Translations under genes and position numbers: made by a program
Source of the DNA: Rubrivivax sp.
GTDB taxonomy: Bacteria; Pseudomonadota; Gammaproteobacteria; Burkholderiales; Burkholderiaceae
DNA length: 64,000 nucleotides
Direction: 5' to 3'
NCBI GenBank assembly: GCA_016790225.1
Contig: JAEUOZ010000051.1
Coordinates: forward strand, 35,679 to 99,678
Part shown: positions 32,474-41,032 of the stretch, in pieces
Numbering within the stretch: the stretch's first letter is position 1
How the letters are laid out: each line of letters opens with the position of its first letter
Notes under the pieces: model-generated
Told to the model about the DNA's origin: nothing
Database searches by the model: none
The model's input: the letters and a program-made list of their open reading frames with translations, nothing else

Positions 32474-33589
32474 ATGGCCTCGATGAAGCGCTTCTCCCGT
32501 TCCTGCATCGCCACGGCGGTGAGCCTGCTCCTGCTCGGCAGCCTGCCCTGGGCCGGCGCCACATCCGTCGCGGCGCCCGGCGCCGCCAGCCTGGTCACCC
32601 GCGACAAGGACAACCTGTGGAATCTGGCGGCGGCGCATGAGCGCGGCGCCCGCCTGACGCGACAGCAGTGGATGCTGGCGGTGCTGCGCCGCAACCCGGA
32701 GGCCTTTGTCCAGGGCAACATGCACCGCCTGCTGACCGGCGCCACCCTGCAACTGCCCACCGAGGAAGAAGCCGCCCGGGAAAGCCAGGCGGTGGCCGAG
32801 GCGCTGATCGAGCAGCACGACCAGGCCCTGGGCACGGCCCAGCAGATGCCGCCACCCAGGCCGCTGGCTGCCGCCGACACGCGGGCGCCCGCCGTGCCAC
32901 CCGCCGCGCCACCTTCAAGCCCGCCAGCGCCCCCGGTTGCGGCTGCGCCCGGTACAGCGCCAGGACCTGCGCAACCCAGTGCGCCTTCGGCAACTGCGCC
33001 TTCTGCGCCGGGCCCGGCTTCCCCGGCTGCACCGATTGCTCCGCTTGCACCCGCTTCCGCCCCGGCCGCAGCCGAAGCACCGCCACGCACGGCGCCAGCC
33101 GCACCGGTGATCAGCCCCGCTGTGCCCGTCGCCGGGGCGCCATCGACACCCTCAAACTGGCTGCCGCAGGCGCTGGCTGTCGGCCTGGCTTCGCTCGCGC
33201 TGCTGCTGCTGTGGCAGGCCCGGCGCCGCGGCATGGCGCTTGGCCAGACGGTGCAGACCTTGTTCCAGGACACGATCCAGCTGGTCGGCAAGTCCCGCCC
33301 GAAGGTGGTGGCCGTGTCTCAGGCCGGTGCCGACATGGCACGTTCCGTGGAACAGCTGGCCTCGACCGCCCAGCTGGTGCGTGCCGACGAGAGCCCGGCA
33401 CTTGAGCCCGCCCGGCGCGCTTCGGCCGCGCAGGATGAAGCCCTGATCAAGCTGGACATCGCGCGCGCGCAGCTGGAAATCGGCCGCCGCGATGCGGCCG
33501 TTGCCATGCTCAAGGCGGTGCTGCGCGAGGGCAGCGAGCGCGAGCGCCAGGCCGCGCAGCAACTGCTGGTTCAACTCGGCGCGGCCTGA
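32474..33589 (+). CDS. FimV/HubP-like polar hub protein
   Basis: A 371-residue protein with a signal peptide (SLLLLGSLPWAGATS), a FimV N-terminal domain (LRRNPEAFVQGNMHRLLTGA), and a Pro/Ala-rich periplasmic stretch. One membrane helix (LAVGLASLALLLLWQA) follows near residues 237-255, then a cytoplasmic part ending in the FimV C-terminal TPR-like motif (KLDIARAQLEIGRRDAAVAM). FimV/HubP proteins mark cell poles and recruit type IV pilus and flagellar regulators. It is much shorter than classical FimV. It closes the GTPase cluster and probably anchors it at the pole. Confidence 0.85.
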   Translation: MASMKRFSRSCIATAVSLLLLGSLPWAGATSVAAPGAASLVTRDKDNLWNLAAAHERGARLTRQQWMLAVLRRNPEAFVQGNMHRLLTGATLQLPTEEEAARESQAVAEALIEQHDQALGTAQQMPPPRPLAAADTRAPAVPPAAPPSSPPAPPVAAAPGTAPGPAQPSAPSATAPSAPGPASPAAPIAPLAPASAPAAAEAPPRTAPAAPVISPAVPVAGAPSTPSNWLPQALAVGLASLALLLLWQARRRGMALGQTVQTLFQDTIQLVGKSRPKVVAVSQAGADMARSVEQLASTAQLVRADESPALEPARRASAAQDEALIKLDIARAQLEIGRRDAAVAMLKAVLREGSERERQAAQQLLVQLGAA

Positions 33590-33669
33590 GCGCCGCGCTG
33601 CGGCGCAGGCCTGCACGGCGCTGCCGAAGGCCAGACCCTGGCCGCCGCGGCAGCCGGGGCCTTCATCAG

Positions 33670-35397
33670 CTACTTTCTCAGACGGTTAGGGTGCCAGTAG
33701 AGGAACTTGGCATAGATGTCCACGTCCTTCGTTTCGCGCAGGAAGATCATGCCGATCACCAGCGTGATGGCGGCGATGGTCACCGGGAACCACAGGCCGT
33801 AGTAGATGTCGCCGTTGCTGGCCACCATGGCAAAGGCGATCGTCGGCATCAGACCGCCGAACCAGCCATTGCCGATGTGGTACGGAATGCTCAACGAGGT
33901 ATAGCGGATGCGGGTGGGGAACATCTCCACCAGGGCTGCGGCAATCGGGCCGTAGACCATCGTCACGTACAGCACCAGGATCGTGAGGATCAGCACGATG
34001 CCCGCCTTGTTCATCTTGGCGGGATCGGCGTTCTTGGGGTAGCCCGCCTCGGTCAGCGCCGCCGAGAGCTTCTGGCGAAACTCCGTCACGGCCTCCTGGC
34101 TGGCCGCATCGAACTTGCCGCCGTCCTCGGCCACCCGTGCGTTGGGCACCGGGATCTCGCGCTGGCCGATGGTCACGACCGCACCGGCGCCTGCCGGCAT
34201 GGCCAGGTTGGCATAGCTGGCCGAGCTCTGCGCCAGGGCGCGCTTGGCGATGTCGCAGGCGGAGGTGAAGTCCACTTCGCGCGCCAGCGGGCTGCCCTGG
34301 AACGAACAGGTCATGGGATCGGCCTTCACCACCACCTGCGCGGTCGCCTGCGCCTTGGCGAGATCCGGATTGGCCGCCTCGGTCAGCGCGCGGAACAGCG
34401 GAAAGTAGGTAAGGCAGGCCATCAGCAGGCCGGCCATGATGATCGGCTTGCGCCCCACGGTGTCTGACAGCCGCCCGAAGACCAGGAAGAACGGCGTCCC
34501 GATCAGCAGGGCGATCGCCAGCAGGATGTTGGCCGTCGCGGCATCGACCTTCAGCACCGAGGTCAGGAACACCAGCGCATAGAACTGGCCCGTATACCAG
34601 ACCACCGCCTGGCCCGCGACCAGGCCGAACAGCGCCAGCGCCAGGATCTTCAGGTTCTTCACCTGGCCAAAGCACTCGGACAGCGGCGCCTTGGACAGCT
34701 TGCCTTCTTCCTGCATGCGCAAGAAGGCCGGGGATTCGCTCATGCGCAGCCGGATCCACAGGCTCACGCCCAGCAGCAGGATCGAGATCAGGAAGGGCAC
34801 GCGCCAGCCCCAATCGGCAAACTGCTCCTCGCCCAGCCAGGTGCGCGTGCCCAGGATCACCAGCAAGGACAGAAACAGGCCGAGCGTCGCCGTGGTCTGG
34901 ATCCAGGCCGTATAGGCGCCGCGTCGGTGCTGCGGCGCGTGCTCGGCCACATAGATCGCCGCGCCGCCGTACTCGCCGCCCAGCGCCAGGCCCTGGGCCA
35001 GGCGAAGCACGATCAGCAGCACCGGCGCGGCCACGCCGATGGAGGCATAGTTGGGCAGCACGCCGATCAGGAAAGTTGCGGTGCCCATGATCACGATGGT
35101 GATCACGAAGGTGTATTTGCGTCCGATCAGATCACCCAGCCGGCCGAAAACCACGGCGCCGATCGGGCGCACCACGAAGCCGGCCGCAAACGCCAGCAGC
35201 GCAAAGATGAACGAAGCGGTGGGGTCCAGGCCGCTGAAGAACTGGCGCGCCATGATGGCCGCCATCGCGCCGTAGAGGTAGAAGTCGTACCACTCGAAGA
35301 CGGTGCCGACGGAGGACGCGGCGATGACGCGGCGTTCGTCGCGATCCATGCTCGTCTTGGGCGCCGTGCCCAAGGGGCTGGCAGTGGCTTCGGCCAT
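33670..35397 (-). CDS. MHS-family MFS transporter (metabolite:H+ symporter)
   Basis: A 575-residue major facilitator permease of the metabolite:H+ symporter group. The N-terminus shows the MHS hallmark SSVGTVFEWYDFYLYGAMAA, and the loop 2-3 motif is GRLGDLIGRKYTFV. About 110 extra residues (roughly 360-470) lie between helices 8 and 9 or nearby and contain two Cys, suggesting a folded extracytoplasmic insert. Substrates in this family are mostly organic acids or osmolytes; none can be assigned. It is convergent with the FimV-like gene. Confidence 0.9.
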   Translation of the reverse strand: MAEATASPLGTAPKTSMDRDERRVIAASSVGTVFEWYDFYLYGAMAAIMARQFFSGLDPTASFIFALLAFAAGFVVRPIGAVVFGRLGDLIGRKYTFVITIVIMGTATFLIGVLPNYASIGVAAPVLLIVLRLAQGLALGGEYGGAAIYVAEHAPQHRRGAYTAWIQTTATLGLFLSLLVILGTRTWLGEEQFADWGWRVPFLISILLLGVSLWIRLRMSESPAFLRMQEEGKLSKAPLSECFGQVKNLKILALALFGLVAGQAVVWYTGQFYALVFLTSVLKVDAATANILLAIALLIGTPFFLVFGRLSDTVGRKPIIMAGLLMACLTYFPLFRALTEAANPDLAKAQATAQVVVKADPMTCSFQGSPLAREVDFTSACDIAKRALAQSSASYANLAMPAGAGAVVTIGQREIPVPNARVAEDGGKFDAASQEAVTEFRQKLSAALTEAGYPKNADPAKMNKAGIVLILTILVLYVTMVYGPIAAALVEMFPTRIRYTSLSIPYHIGNGWFGGLMPTIAFAMVASNGDIYYGLWFPVTIAAITLVIGMIFLRETKDVDIYAKFLYWHPNRLRK

Positions 35398-35467
35398 GTT
35401 TTTCTTGCTCCGTCAAAAGGGGCGTTCGGGATCGGGGCGGCGCAGCGGCCAGCCACCGCGGTTCAGA

Positions 35468-36346
35468 TCACATGGCCGAAAGAAGCCGCTTGGGCGAGAA
35501 GCGGCGCGCTTCGGGCAAGGTCTCGGCATCCACCATCGCGCGCTGCAGGATCTGATCCGCGCCGACGCGGCCAAAGGCCATCTCCAGCGCCTGGTGCAGC
35601 ACGCGCATCAGCTCGGCCAGATCGGCGCTCGGTCCTTGCAGCTGCCAGTCGCTCTGCGCCGGGCGCTGCCAGGCGCGGGCAAACTGCTCGCGCAGGCCTG
35701 CAGGCGCCGGGCTGCCCGCGAGCACGCGCATGGCATCGGCGCGGATCTCGTCCAGCGCCTCGGCATGAAAGCGCGCCACCTCCGCCACGACCGATCGGAC
35801 CACGGCGCCAAACACCACCGGCGGCTCGCTGGCCAGGGCTGGGGCCGCAGGTGGCGCGGCGGCCGGCGGGGGCGCCGGCGCATAGACCGGCTGAGGGGCA
35901 CGGGCCACGGCGGCCGGGGCTGGGGCCGCGGGGGGCACCACGATGTCCACGGCAGCCGCCGCAGCCCAGGCGGAGCCCACCGGTGCAGCGCGCGGCGGCA
36001 CCCAGCTGGGTTGGGCTGGCGGCTGGGCCAGCGGCGCGGCCATCACGCGGGCCGGTGCTGGCGCAGGGCGAGCCGCCTGCATGGCCGGCCAGGGATCGGC
36101 CGGCAGGTTCTGTTCCGGCAGGCGCAGCGCCTTGAAGAATTCCCCATAGAGGCGCTTGCAGGTGGCTGCATCCAGCATCTGGCGGCGCGCCAGGCCATCC
36201 ACGTACTCGATGATGTCCGTCACCGATTCACCGCGCAGCGCTTCCCCCAGCAGCCACAGTTCCTGCAGCAGCGCGGCTTCATCCAGGACGCCCGCCAGCG
36301 CAGCCAGCGCAGCCCGGCGGCGCTGGGCCGCAACATCCTTGGCCAT
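35468..36346 (-). CDS. Unknown protein with two conserved ends and a Pro/Ala-rich linker
   Basis: I do not recognise this 292-residue protein. From ATG 36346 it has a helical N-terminal domain (LAGVLDEAALLQELWLLGEA), a Pro/Ala-rich linker of about 90 residues, and a helical C-terminal domain (AVVRSVVAEVARFHAEALDE, ending RRFSPKRLLSAM). There is no signal peptide or membrane helix. The layout of two small folded ends and a long linker resembles proteins in the GTPase cluster 2 kb away. It lies 70 bp upstream of the MHS transporter on the same strand. Confidence 0.7.
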   Translation of the reverse strand: MAKDVAAQRRRAALAALAGVLDEAALLQELWLLGEALRGESVTDIIEYVDGLARRQMLDAATCKRLYGEFFKALRLPEQNLPADPWPAMQAARPAPAPARVMAAPLAQPPAQPSWVPPRAAPVGSAWAAAAAVDIVVPPAAPAPAAVARAPQPVYAPAPPPAAAPPAAPALASEPPVVFGAVVRSVVAEVARFHAEALDEIRADAMRVLAGSPAPAGLREQFARAWQRPAQSDWQLQGPSADLAELMRVLHQALEMAFGRVGADQILQRAMVDAETLPEARRFSPKRLLSAM

Positions 36347-36767
36347 GGTGTGTGGCCCTTCAGGCTTGCCCGGCCGCAGCCGCAGCGCGTGCAGGGCATC
36401 CCGCCCGGAAGGCTGGGCTCGGAACACAGGAGATGAACAGTTCGCGTCGCGGCATGGATTCAGGCTGTCTGGGAATCGGGGTGGATCGACGGGATGGGCG
36501 CGGGCCGGGCACAAAGCGATGTCGAATGCCCCGCCCCCTTTTGGGGAGTGACGATCTCACGAATGCGCCCGTCCATCGATCCTGGGCACAGGGGGGGTCC
36601 AGGATCCTTGGGGGGCAGCGTCAGCCCGCCTCCACCCAAGCGGAGGAACAGGGCGCAGCGGCGAGCCACCGGGCGCCCTCATGGCAAGCCGGGATTCACA
36701 GCGGCACGCCAGCGGCCTAAGGTCCGAGCACCCTGCACCACGCCCGGGGCCCTGCCCCCTGCCAGCC
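36347..36767. other. 421-bp divergent intergenic region
   Basis: No gene is supported here. It separates the unknown minus-strand gene from the AidB-like gene and should contain both promoters, though I see no clear -35/-10 pair. GATCCTGG (36580-36587) and CCAGGATC (36601-36608) form an 8-bp inverted repeat with a 13-nt G-rich spacer, a possible operator. Confidence 0.4.
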
Positions 36768-38465
36768 ATGAACGCTTCAGACCTGCCCGCGCCCGCCGCC
36801 CCCGGCCTGTCGCAGACCTGCCTGGCCGAGACGCATGTGCCGCAGAACCTGTCTGCGGAGCTGGTGGACTACAACCTGTTCGAGCAGGATGCCGCCCTGC
36901 GCGAAGGCGTGCAGCGCGAAGGCGCGGGCTGGGCGCTGGCGGCGCTCAGCCGCTTCGGTGCCGAGGTGGGCACGGCCGAACACCTGGAGTGCGGCGCGCT
37001 GGCCAACCGCCACCCGCCGGAGCTGGACACCCACGATCGCTTCGGCCGCCGCGTGGATCTGGTGCGCTTTCATCCCGCCTACCACGCGCTGATGCAGCAC
37101 TCCATCGAACACGGCCTGCACAGCTCACCCTGGACCGACCCCCGGCCGGGCGCCCACGTCGCGCGGGCCGCGCGGGTGCTGATGCAAAGCCAGGTCGAGG
37201 CCGGCCACATCTGCCCCATCACGATGAGCTTTGCCGCGGTGCCGGCGCTGCGCCACACGCCGGCCCTGGCCGCGCAGTGGGAGCCGCTGATCACCACCAC
37301 CCGCTATGACCCGCGCAATGTGCCCCACGGCCAGAAAGCCGGCCTGACCATCGGCATGGCGATGACCGAAAAGCAGGGCGGCTCCGACGTGCGCGCCAAC
37401 ACCACGCAGGCCTACCCCGTGGGCCAGCCCGGCGCGGGCGAGGCCTACGAGCTGGTCGGCCACAAATACTTCGTCTCCGCGCCCATGTGCGATGCCTTCC
37501 TGGTGCTGGCACAGACGCCCGCCGGGCTCAGCTGCTTCCTGCTGCCGCGCTGGCGGCCCGATGGCAGCAAGAACCCGCTGCAGCTGCTGCGCCTGAAGCG
37601 CAAGATGGGCAACGTCTCCAACGCCTCCAGCGAGACCGAGCTGCGCGGCGCGCTGGCCTGGATGGTGGGCGAAGAAGGCCGCGGCGTGCGCACCATCATC
37701 GAGATGGTGGCGATGACGCGCTTTGACTGCATGATCGGATCCAGCGCCGGCCAGCGCGCCGCCGTCTCCCAGGCGCTTCACCACTGCAGCCTGCGCAGCG
37801 CCTTCGGCCGCCTGCTCAACCAGCAGCCGCTGATGCAGAACGTGCTGGCCGATCTGGTGCTGGAGTACGAAGGCTCGCTCGCCCTGACCCTGCGCCTGGC
37901 GCGCGCGCTGGACCACCGCGAAGACGCCCACGAAGACCAGCTGGTGCGCCTGCTCACCGCCGTGGGCAAATACTGGATCTGCAAGCGCACGCCCAACCTG
38001 GCCTATGAAGCCATGGAGTGCATCGGCGGCAGCGGCGTGATGGAAGACAGCCCCATGCCGCGGCTGTTTCGCGAATCGCCCGTCAACGCCATCTGGGAAG
38101 GCAGCGGCAACGTGCAGTGCCTGGACGTGCTGCGCGCGATGCAGAAGACGCCCGAGGTCCTGCAGGCCTTCCTGGCCGAGCTGGCCCCGGCCCGCGGCAC
38201 CAACACCCGGCTGGATGCCTGGATCCGCGCGCTGCAGCACGAACTGGCGGATTCAGCCGACATCGAATACCGCGCCCGCCACCTGGTGGACCGCATGGCC
38301 CTCGCGGCCCAGGCCGCGCTGCTGGTGCAACACGCACCGCCCTTTGTGGCCGACGCCTTCTGCAACTCCCGCCTGGACGAAGGCGGCCACCGCAACTTCG
38401 GCGCCCTGCCCCGCGGCGTGGACGCCGAGGCGCTGATCCGAAGGGGGACGCCGAGGGTGGGGTGA
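36768..38465 (+). CDS. aidB: AidB-type acyl-CoA dehydrogenase
   Basis: A 565-residue flavoprotein of the acyl-CoA dehydrogenase superfamily, AidB group. Visible are the N-terminal tetramer-forming region (VPQNLSAELVDYNLFEQD), the FAD/substrate strand TIGMAMTEKQGGSDVRANTT, KRKMGNVSNASSE, and the C-terminal catalytic region ECIGGSGVMEDSPM with SPVNAIWEGSGNVQCLDV. E. coli AidB belongs to the alkylation response and binds DNA; its natural substrate is uncertain. The gene is complete, but IS110-like debris starts just after its stop, and a run of G-tracts spans the stop codon. Confidence 0.9.
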   Translation: MNASDLPAPAAPGLSQTCLAETHVPQNLSAELVDYNLFEQDAALREGVQREGAGWALAALSRFGAEVGTAEHLECGALANRHPPELDTHDRFGRRVDLVRFHPAYHALMQHSIEHGLHSSPWTDPRPGAHVARAARVLMQSQVEAGHICPITMSFAAVPALRHTPALAAQWEPLITTTRYDPRNVPHGQKAGLTIGMAMTEKQGGSDVRANTTQAYPVGQPGAGEAYELVGHKYFVSAPMCDAFLVLAQTPAGLSCFLLPRWRPDGSKNPLQLLRLKRKMGNVSNASSETELRGALAWMVGEEGRGVRTIIEMVAMTRFDCMIGSSAGQRAAVSQALHHCSLRSAFGRLLNQQPLMQNVLADLVLEYEGSLALTLRLARALDHREDAHEDQLVRLLTAVGKYWICKRTPNLAYEAMECIGGSGVMEDSPMPRLFRESPVNAIWEGSGNVQCLDVLRAMQKTPEVLQAFLAELAPARGTNTRLDAWIRALQHELADSADIEYRARHLVDRMALAAQAALLVQHAPPFVADAFCNSRLDEGGHRNFGALPRGVDAEALIRRGTPRVG

Positions 38466-38480
38466 GGGTGGGGGTGAGGG
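38455..38480 (+). repeat. G-tract run spanning the aidB stop codon (G-quadruplex motif)
   Basis: Five runs of three to five G are separated by T or TGA spacers, meeting the usual four-tract, short-loop G-quadruplex pattern. One TGA spacer (38463-38465) is the aidB stop codon. It lies at the junction between the native sequence and the IS110 remnant. Confidence 0.7.
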
Positions 38481-38514
38481 CTCGGCAGCTGGGCAGGTAT
38501 CGGCAGGCTGCGCA

Positions 38515-39035
38515 GGTAGCCGTCGACGGCCTTGGTGATGCGCCCCGTCGTATCTTGCCCCCAGAGCTGCGGCATCACGATGCCTACCTCAGGCAGCAGG
38601 CTTCGGATGTGGTTGATCGTCGCCGTGCGCTCCTCGATGAAACCCTTGGCGCGCACGGTGCACCATCAGCCGGCCTTGCCGCTCTGCGCTCTTGATCGAC
38701 ACGAAGCGCATGTTGGGCCGCTGCAACGCCTCGCAGATGGCCGCCGCATCGGCAGCGTCGTTCTTGCCCCGCTCGCCAGACAGCCGATACGGTGCCACAA
38801 ACTTCGGCGCGATCAGCTTGACCGTGTGGCCAAGGGCCTGGAAGCGCCGGGCCCAGTCATGTGCGCCTGAGCAGGCCTCCATGCCAATGGTGCAAGGTCG
38901 CAGCGCGGCAATCAACTCAGGCAGCTTATCGCGCGAGACCTTGGGTCGAATCAACTCGGCCTTGCCGGCCTAATTGACCCCGTGAACCGCAAAGACGTTC
39001 TTGGCCAGATCAATGCCAACGTACACAATAGCCAC
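38515..39035 (-). pseudogene. IS110-family transposase, broken N-terminal fragment
   Basis: Read from GTG 39035 on the minus strand the sequence gives VAIVYVGIDLAKNVFAVHG, an in-frame TAG at 38970-38972, then IGMEACSGAHDWARRFQALG, ERGKNDAADAAAICEALQRP and, after a one-base frameshift in an A/T run at 38640-38642, GFIEERTATINHIRSLLPEV. This is the DEDD half of an IS110 transposase. Homology fades near 38.53 kb and the catalytic Ser half is missing. The left end is approximate. It borders the lower-G+C insert. Confidence 0.85.
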
Positions 39036-39159
39036 GGACTTCCCCTTCCGAATGAGCAGATGAGACTTCGAACTTCCCATCTTGGCACTTTGCTGCCGTT
39101 CGCCGCCAAGCGGCTGGTTCGGAGTGAGGAGGTCCCTTTCGTTCAGTGGGCCCATAGCC

Positions 39160-39188
39160 TTGACCATCGCATGTCAAATCAATAGTAC
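39160..39188 (+). promoter_or_regulatory. Candidate promoter of the TIR-DUF262-HEPN genes
   Basis: TTGACC (39160-39165, five of six matches) and TAGTAC (39183-39188, three of six) are 17 bp apart, 35 bp before the first TIR start codon. The -10 is poor. Confidence 0.35.
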
Positions 39189-39222
39189 GTTAAACTGAGT
39201 GTGACAACCAGATGACGGCCCA

Positions 39223-39825
39223 ATGAAGTCCAATCTAGGTCTTCCCAGAGAGGAAAAAAACGTCTTTTGCTTCGAGAAGTTGGCTGTATCTGGCGGTTCG
39301 GCAAGCCCCACTATGACAACGGTATTTCTCTGCTATGCACACGTGGACAACATCTCCGACAATCCGAAGGAGAGATGGGTAGATCGACTTAACGAAATGC
39401 TTGCACCAATAGTCCGTCAAGACTCCATAAGGGTCTGGTCAGACCTAGACATCGACATTGGGCAAGATTGGCACTCAAGAATCCAAGCGCAATTGCTAGA
39501 GGCGCGGGCAGTCGTGTTGTTTGTGTCTCCGGCGTTTCTCGCTTCAGACTACATCGCGAACAGCGAGCTACCGGTCCTCCTTCATCGCGCCAAGACGACT
39601 GGAGCCGAGATCTGCCCGATACTTCTTTCTCCTTGTTTGTGGGACGAGGCTGTGTACCACTTTCCCGATCCTGTTTTGGGACCGAATACACTAAATCTGA
39701 GCTCACTTCAGGCGGTCAATACCCCGACTCGGACCATGATTGAAGCGACCGAAGCTCAACAGAACAGAGCGCTAATGGGTGTCGCCAAGCATGTTCGCGC
39801 CGCGCTTACACGGCCGCAGCGATGA
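39223..39825 (+). CDS. TIR domain protein, predicted NAD+-cleaving effector
   Basis: A 200-residue protein consisting mostly of one bacterial TIR domain: TTVFLCYAHVDNISD (first strand), IRVWSDLDIDIGQDWHSRI (BB-loop region), AVVLFVSPAFLASDYIANSE with the putative catalytic Glu of NSELPVLL, then EICPILLSPCLW. Bacterial TIR domains hydrolyse NAD+ or make signalling nucleotides in antiphage defence. ATG 39223 gives an odd 30-residue leader; ATG 39313 would begin directly at the TIR fold, and neither has a clear ribosome site. It is 127 bp upstream of the DUF262 gene on the same strand. Codon usage is more A/T-rich than in flanking genes. Confidence 0.88.
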   Translation: MKSNLGLPREEKNVFCFEKLAVSGGSASPTMTTVFLCYAHVDNISDNPKERWVDRLNEMLAPIVRQDSIRVWSDLDIDIGQDWHSRIQAQLLEARAVVLFVSPAFLASDYIANSELPVLLHRAKTTGAEICPILLSPCLWDEAVYHFPDPVLGPNTLNLSSLQAVNTPTRTMIEATEAQQNRALMGVAKHVRAALTRPQR

Positions 39826-39952
39826 CGCCCAATCGATCAATCAAACGGACGGTTTGCAGCATGGGGCCCTTGGGCGCCGTTTCATCATTGCCCAAGGACC
39901 GCGTGCCGCAAGCCGCGCGGCTATTTCGGAGCTAGATTCTCCAAGGAACATC

Positions 39953-41032
39953 ATGGCACTCGAAGATGAGATCGCTGCACGCGTAGGCGAAGTCCGGACA
40001 GACTCCTTCGATCTAAGCTTTGGAGAGATCGCCAACCTTCACGTCAACAAGGAACTGATCATTCAGCCAGAGTACCAGCGTCTGTTTCGCTGGTCTCCTC
40101 AGCAGAAGTCGCATCTGATCGAATCCATTTTGCTTGAGCTCCCTGTCCCTCAAGTCTTTATGATTGAGAACCAAGATGGTGTTCTTGAACTCATAGACGG
40201 TCTGCAACGCATCAGCACGATCCTCCAGTTCATGGAGCCACAGAGCATTAAACTTGATCCGCTTACGCTTGATGGGTGCACGCTGGTCCCTGGCCTGAAC
40301 GGGTTGGCCTTCACCCAGCTGCCCTTGTCACTCCGACTTCGCATCAAGCGCTCCCCTATTCGAACAGTAGTAATCAAGAAGCAAAGCAAGGGTTTCCTCC
40401 GATACGAGATGTTCAAGCGGCTGAACACTGGCGGCGCGAACCTTGAGCCGCAGGAGATTCGAAACTGTTCGTCGCGTATGTTGGGAGAACGAGGAATAGC
40501 GTTCTACAACACACTTGTAAAACTCTCGCAGCAAGACGACTTTGCGGCCTGTGCTGACTATCTGGCCCAACCCGATAAGGAAAAGAAAGCGGCAGAAGAA
40601 CTAGTCCTACGATTCTTTGCGGCGAAGAACTTTCTTGAAGGATTTAAGGGCAGTGTCCGCGATTGGCTAGACACATACATGGAAGGCGTACTATTGCAGA
40701 AACTGCCCTTCGACACTGAAGCTGAAGTGGCCATCTTCCACAAAGTCATGACCTTTGCTCGACAGAGTTTGGGGGAGACTGCATTCCTCCGCTACCGAGG
40801 AGAGAATCCAACAGGATCACTGCCGCCCGCGTACTTTGAGGCAATTGCGATAGGGATTCAGACGACCTTTGATCAAATCCAGGACAAGAGCCCCGGATCG
40901 CTTCGAGAGAAAATTACTCAACTAGTCCAAACGGAAGATTTCAGGGCCGTAACTGGTCCCGGCGCAAACTCAAAGGAGAAGCTCAAGACCCGTATTCAGC
41001 TCGCTGCAGCGGCTCTAGTCAGCGCAGCGTGA
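39953..41032 (+). CDS. DUF262 domain protein (ParB/GmrS-like predicted NTPase)
   Basis: The 359-residue protein starts at ATG 39953 with AAGGA six bases upstream; the frame is open from 39779, but that part overlaps the TIR gene. It has the DUF262 signature: IQPEYQRLFRWSPQQKSHLI, VPQVFMIENQDG, and ELIDGLQRISTI (DGLQR for the usual DGQQR), then FKRLNTGGANLEPQEIRN. DUF262 domains are the NTP-hydrolysing part of GmrSD, SspE and BrxU defence proteins. No DUF1524 HNH nuclease is fused here; instead a HEPN protein follows, overlapping by 4 bp. Confidence 0.9.
   Translation: MALEDEIAARVGEVRTDSFDLSFGEIANLHVNKELIIQPEYQRLFRWSPQQKSHLIESILLELPVPQVFMIENQDGVLELIDGLQRISTILQFMEPQSIKLDPLTLDGCTLVPGLNGLAFTQLPLSLRLRIKRSPIRTVVIKKQSKGFLRYEMFKRLNTGGANLEPQEIRNCSSRMLGERGIAFYNTLVKLSQQDDFAACADYLAQPDKEKKAAEELVLRFFAAKNFLEGFKGSVRDWLDTYMEGVLLQKLPFDTEAEVAIFHKVMTFARQSLGETAFLRYRGENPTGSLPPAYFEAIAIGIQTTFDQIQDKSPGSLREKITQLVQTEDFRAVTGPGANSKEKLKTRIQLAAAALVSAA

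Noticed and set aside
39779..39952. 58-residue N-terminal extension of the DUF262 protein
   Set aside because: It overlaps the TIR gene and lacks a ribosome site; ATG 39953 has AAGGA and begins just before the family domain.
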